Source of the DNA: an uncultured Polaribacter sp.
GTDB taxonomy: Bacteria; Bacteroidota; Bacteroidia; Flavobacteriales; Flavobacteriaceae
Assembly (NCBI GenBank): GCA_947497755.1
Contig: CANMHT010000010.1
Span: forward strand, 1 to 64,000
Direction of reading: 5' to 3'
DNA: 64,000 nucleotides
Part shown: piece by piece, positions 61,159-64,000 of the stretch
How positions within the stretch are numbered: position 1 is the stretch's first letter
Layout of the letters: the number at the start of each line of letters is the position of its first letter
Position numbers and translations under genes: made by a program
Notes under the pieces: model-generated
What the model was told of the DNA's origin: nothing
Seen by the model: only the letters and a program-made list of their open reading frames with translations
Databases searched by the model: none

Positions 61159-63873
61159 ATGAAAGCTTATATAAACAATACCGCATACGAGTTCAATTCT
61201 GGAGAAACAATTTTAGAGTTTGTAAGAAGAATTGAAAATGACAGAAATGCAATTCCAACCATGTGTCAAGATGATCGTTTAGAAAATTTTGGCTCATGTA
61301 GAGTTTGTTCTGTAGAAGTAGCCAGAGAAAAAGATGGGCCAACAAGAACAATGGCTTCATGTCATACTCCAGTTGGAGAAGGTTTATACATTTATCACAA
61401 TACAGAAAAAATGCATCGCCTTCGTAAAAATATTGTCGAATTAGTTCTTACAGATTATCCTTCAGACAAAGTTTTTCCTGCAGAAGATAAAAAAGCAACA
61501 CCTTTTCAAGAAACTATTGCTCAAATTGGGATTCCAAATGTTCGTTATCCAGAAGGTAAAAATCATTTAGATATAGAACCAGATAGAGCACATCCATATA
61601 TCAAATCTGATTTATCACAATGTATCAATTGTTTTCGTTGTGTAAGAGCTTGTGAAGAGATTCAAGGTGAAATGATTTTAGGAATGTCTGGTCGTGGTTT
61701 TGCGAGCAATATTATTAAAGGATTTGATACTTCTTTTGATGAATCTGCTTGTGTTTCTTGTGGTGCTTGTGTACAAACTTGTCCTACTGAAGCGTTAACA
61801 GATAAATATGAAACAAAAACATTAATTGCTGACGAAACAGTAAGAACTACATGTACTTATTGTGGTGTAGGTTGTCAATTAGATGTTTCTGTAATTGATG
61901 GAGAAATCAAGGGAATTCAAGCCCCTGAAACAGCCGAAGTAAATGAAGGACATACATGTTTAAAAGGAAGATTTGCTTTTGAATTTTACAATCATCCAGA
62001 TCGTTTACGTGAACCAATGATCAAAAAGAATGGGAAATTTGAAGAGGTTAGCTGGGAAGAAGCTTATGACTATATTACCAATAAATTAGTTTCCATTAAA
62101 AATGAATATGGCCCTGATGCTATTGGCGGAATTTCTTCTTCAAGAGCAACAAACGAAGAAAATTATTTAATGCAAAAAATGCTTCGTGTTGCTGTTGGAA
62201 CCAATAATATTGATGGTTGTGCTAGAGTTTGTCATGCTCCTACTGCCTACGGAATGCAACAAGCGTTCGGAACTGGAGCTGCAACAAACTCTGTAGAAGA
62301 TCTAAAACAAACTGATGCTATATTCTTATTTGGAGCAAACCCTATTAAAGGACATCCAGTAACTGGTGCTAAAATTAAGCAAGCGTTTATGAAAGGAGTT
62401 ACTTCTATTGTAGTAGACCCTATCAAAACAAAATTAGCAGAATTGGCTAGCTATCATTTACAAATTAGACCAGGAACCAATGTGGCTATTTTAAATATGT
62501 TAGCACATTATATTGTTACTGATAATCTAGTTAATCAACATTTTATTGATTCATATACAGAAAAGTATATTGAATTTAAAAACCATGTTGAAAACCTAAA
62601 TATGGACGAACTTTCTATTCTAACTGGAGTAGATAAAGAGTTGGTTAGAAAAGCCGCTCATGCTTATGCAACTGCTGATCGAGCCATGGAATTTCATGGA
62701 TTAGGTGTTACTGAACATTTCCAAGGAAGTAAAACAGTAATGTTACTTGCTAATTTAGCCATGATGACAGGGAATGTTGGAAAAAAAGGAGTTGGATTAA
62801 ACCCTTTACGTGGTCAAAATAATGTACAAGGTGCTGCAGATATGGGGGTTCAACCACACCAAGGAGCTGGGTATTTGGATGTAAACAAACCAGAAATTCA
62901 ACAATATTATGCAGACAAATATGGTATTGAAAAAATGCCAGAAAGAGAAGGTTATAAGATTCCGCAAATGCTTGATGCTGCCATTGATGGTAAGCTAAAA
63001 GCGTTATATATAATGGGAGAAGATACTATTATGACAGATCCAAATACTAATCATAGTATCAAAGCCTTTGAAAATTTAGACTTCATTGTTGTACAAGAGT
63101 TGTTTATGACTGCAACTTCTGAAATGGCAGATGTTGTTTTACCTGCATCGTCTTATTTTGAAAAAAATGGAACATTTACCAATGGAGAACGAAGAATGCA
63201 ACGTGTAAATAGAGTAATCGAACCAATTGGTAATACCAAACCAGATGGTCAGATTATTATTGATATTATGAATCGTTTAGGTTATCAACAACCAACAGGT
63301 TTGCATTATGATGCTGCAAATGTTATTGAAGAAATTGCAGATGTGATTCCTTTCATGAAAGGTTTGTCTTGGGACCGATTGGGTGAAAATGGATTGCAAT
63401 GGCCAATAAAAGAAGATGGAACAGATACAAAAATGATTCACGTTGATGGAGCCTTTAAAAAAGGAATTGGAACTTTTCATCATTTTGATTTTGAAGAAAC
63501 TCCTGAAATTGTAGCTCATGGTCAACAATATCCATTTATTTTAACTACTGGAAGAGAGTTAGAACATTATAATTCTGGTACCATGACTCGTAGAACAGAC
63601 AATCAAAAGATTCTTTCTGATGATGTTCTAGAAGTACATCCTAAAGATGCCATCAAAAAAGGGATCAATGACAATGAAACTGTTCGTATTTTTTCTGATC
63701 GCGGAAGTGTAGAAATTCCAATTAAGTATTCTAAAAATGTAAAACGTGGAGTGGTAAGAACTACTTTCCATCAACCAGAAGTATTTATTAATATTATTAC
63801 TGGTAGTGTTGGTGATAAAGAAACCTTAACTCCAGAATATAAAGTTGTAGCTGTAGATTTTGAGCGAGTTTAG
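61159..63873 (+). CDS. fdhF: formate dehydrogenase alpha subunit (molybdenum/tungsten, NAD-linked)
   Basis: A 904-aa catalytic subunit oxidising formate to CO2. N-terminal [2Fe-2S] ligands lie in TMCQDDRL, GSCRVC and MASCHTPV. Two ferredoxin [4Fe-4S] sets follow (CINCFRCVRACEE and CVSCGACVQTC), then the Mo/W-bis-MGD domain with its own cluster (CTYCGVGCQL) and the catalytic residue in CARVCHAPT; this is Cys, not selenocysteine. The C-terminal MGD-binding domain (RELEHYNSGTMTRRT) is complete. The ORF is followed by the fdhD sulfurtransferase, overlapping by 14 nt. Acts with the NAD-reducing subunit upstream. Confidence 0.95.
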   Translation: MKAYINNTAYEFNSGETILEFVRRIENDRNAIPTMCQDDRLENFGSCRVCSVEVAREKDGPTRTMASCHTPVGEGLYIYHNTEKMHRLRKNIVELVLTDYPSDKVFPAEDKKATPFQETIAQIGIPNVRYPEGKNHLDIEPDRAHPYIKSDLSQCINCFRCVRACEEIQGEMILGMSGRGFASNIIKGFDTSFDESACVSCGACVQTCPTEALTDKYETKTLIADETVRTTCTYCGVGCQLDVSVIDGEIKGIQAPETAEVNEGHTCLKGRFAFEFYNHPDRLREPMIKKNGKFEEVSWEEAYDYITNKLVSIKNEYGPDAIGGISSSRATNEENYLMQKMLRVAVGTNNIDGCARVCHAPTAYGMQQAFGTGAATNSVEDLKQTDAIFLFGANPIKGHPVTGAKIKQAFMKGVTSIVVDPIKTKLAELASYHLQIRPGTNVAILNMLAHYIVTDNLVNQHFIDSYTEKYIEFKNHVENLNMDELSILTGVDKELVRKAAHAYATADRAMEFHGLGVTEHFQGSKTVMLLANLAMMTGNVGKKGVGLNPLRGQNNVQGAADMGVQPHQGAGYLDVNKPEIQQYYADKYGIEKMPEREGYKIPQMLDAAIDGKLKALYIMGEDTIMTDPNTNHSIKAFENLDFIVVQELFMTATSEMADVVLPASSYFEKNGTFTNGERRMQRVNRVIEPIGNTKPDGQIIIDIMNRLGYQQPTGLHYDAANVIEEIADVIPFMKGLSWDRLGENGLQWPIKEDGTDTKMIHVDGAFKKGIGTFHHFDFEETPEIVAHGQQYPFILTTGRELEHYNSGTMTRRTDNQKILSDDVLEVHPKDAIKKGINDNETVRIFSDRGSVEIPIKYSKNVKRGVVRTTFHQPEVFINIITGSVGDKETLTPEYKVVAVDFERV

Positions 63874-64000
63874 TCTAAAAAATAAATCCCATTATACATA
63901 CAACGGAATACTTATTTCTGATGGAGAAAAATCTATTGTTTCTGATGGAATTGTTGTTGAAGCCGCACTGCAAATTAATATCAATTCGACTTCCTATACA
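63860..64000 (+). CDS. fdhD: FdhD formate dehydrogenase accessory sulfurtransferase (partial)
   Basis: Only the first 47 codons are in the window, and the frame is open at the window edge. Starting at TTG 63860 it reads (M)SEFSLKNKSHYTYN, then VVEAALQININSTSYT, the conserved N-terminal region of FdhD. FdhD transfers sulfur to the formate dehydrogenase cofactor. Overlaps the end of the fdhF gene by 14 nt, supporting coupled expression. TTG is inferred because the in-frame stop at 63854-63856 leaves little room for another start. Confidence 0.75.
   Translation, partial: MSEFSLKNKSHYTYNGILISDGEKSIVSDGIVVEAALQININSTSYT

Noticed and set aside
63277..63528. 83-aa minus-strand ORF inside the formate dehydrogenase gene
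   Set aside because: Antisense to a highly conserved coding sequence; composition has no protein-like features.

Overview
The window is a strongly AT-rich chromosome segment from a member of the Bacteroidetes, almost certainly a marine Flavobacteriaceae (Tenacibaculum/Polaribacter-like). The evidence is gliding genes gldF-gldG, DUF4294 and DUF4249 proteins, a TonB receptor with an STN domain, a TPR-type two-component kinase, missing Shine-Dalgarno sequences, and repeated promoter matches of the TTG-N17-20-TAnnTTTG type. I saw no tRNA, rRNA, CRISPR array or insertion sequence.

Layout. 1-4.5 kb: DUF4294, an M42 peptidase/aminotransferase/Nudix operon and a lipoprotein. 4.5-6.2 kb: a 1.8 kb stretch with no ordinary gene, holding two short transcription units with their own promoter and terminator and a sigma-54-like site. 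6.2-9.3 kb: small lipoprotein, TPR histidine kinase, response regulator. 9.4-31.6 kb: mostly housekeeping and membrane genes (acs, fabV, purC, phoH, SAM-hydroxide adenosyltransferase, gldFG, aquaporin, PqiA-like, PAP2, Na+ symporter, PIG-L deacetylase). Two small genes are easy to miss here (58 aa at 25003; 35 aa at 28973 on the minus strand).

31.8-42.2 kb is the accessory heart of the window. dnaN is intact, but its last 183 bp occur a second time 9.2 kb downstream (41984-42166), with 18 mismatches of which only one codon changes the amino acid. The segment between the repeats therefore looks like an integrative element that entered the 3' end of dnaN and rebuilt the gene. It carries a short-Argonaute operon of the SPARDA type (DUF4365/DREN-APAZ plus MID-PIWI), a decayed mobility module (a small protein and two tyrosine recombinases, each carrying a one-base deletion, the second also a nonsense codon), a 117-aa protein paired with a SagB-type flavin oxidoreductase but no YcaO enzyme, and an overlapping trio: HEPN-motif protein, GIY-YIG nuclease-like protein, three-helix membrane protein. 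The last two modules are the best candidates for undescribed systems.

42.3-48.7 kb: a TonB-receptor/DUF4249 uptake operon. 49-59 kb: acyl-carrier-protein phosphodiesterase, gamma-glutamyltransferase, RluA, and a MocR regulator facing a DinB/flavin-oxidase pair, then an AI-2E transporter and a THUMP-like methyltransferase. 59.3-64 kb: a short pseudoknot-forming RNA with promoter and terminator, then an NAD-linked formate dehydrogenase operon (FdsB-like, FdhF, start of FdhD) running off the end of the window.
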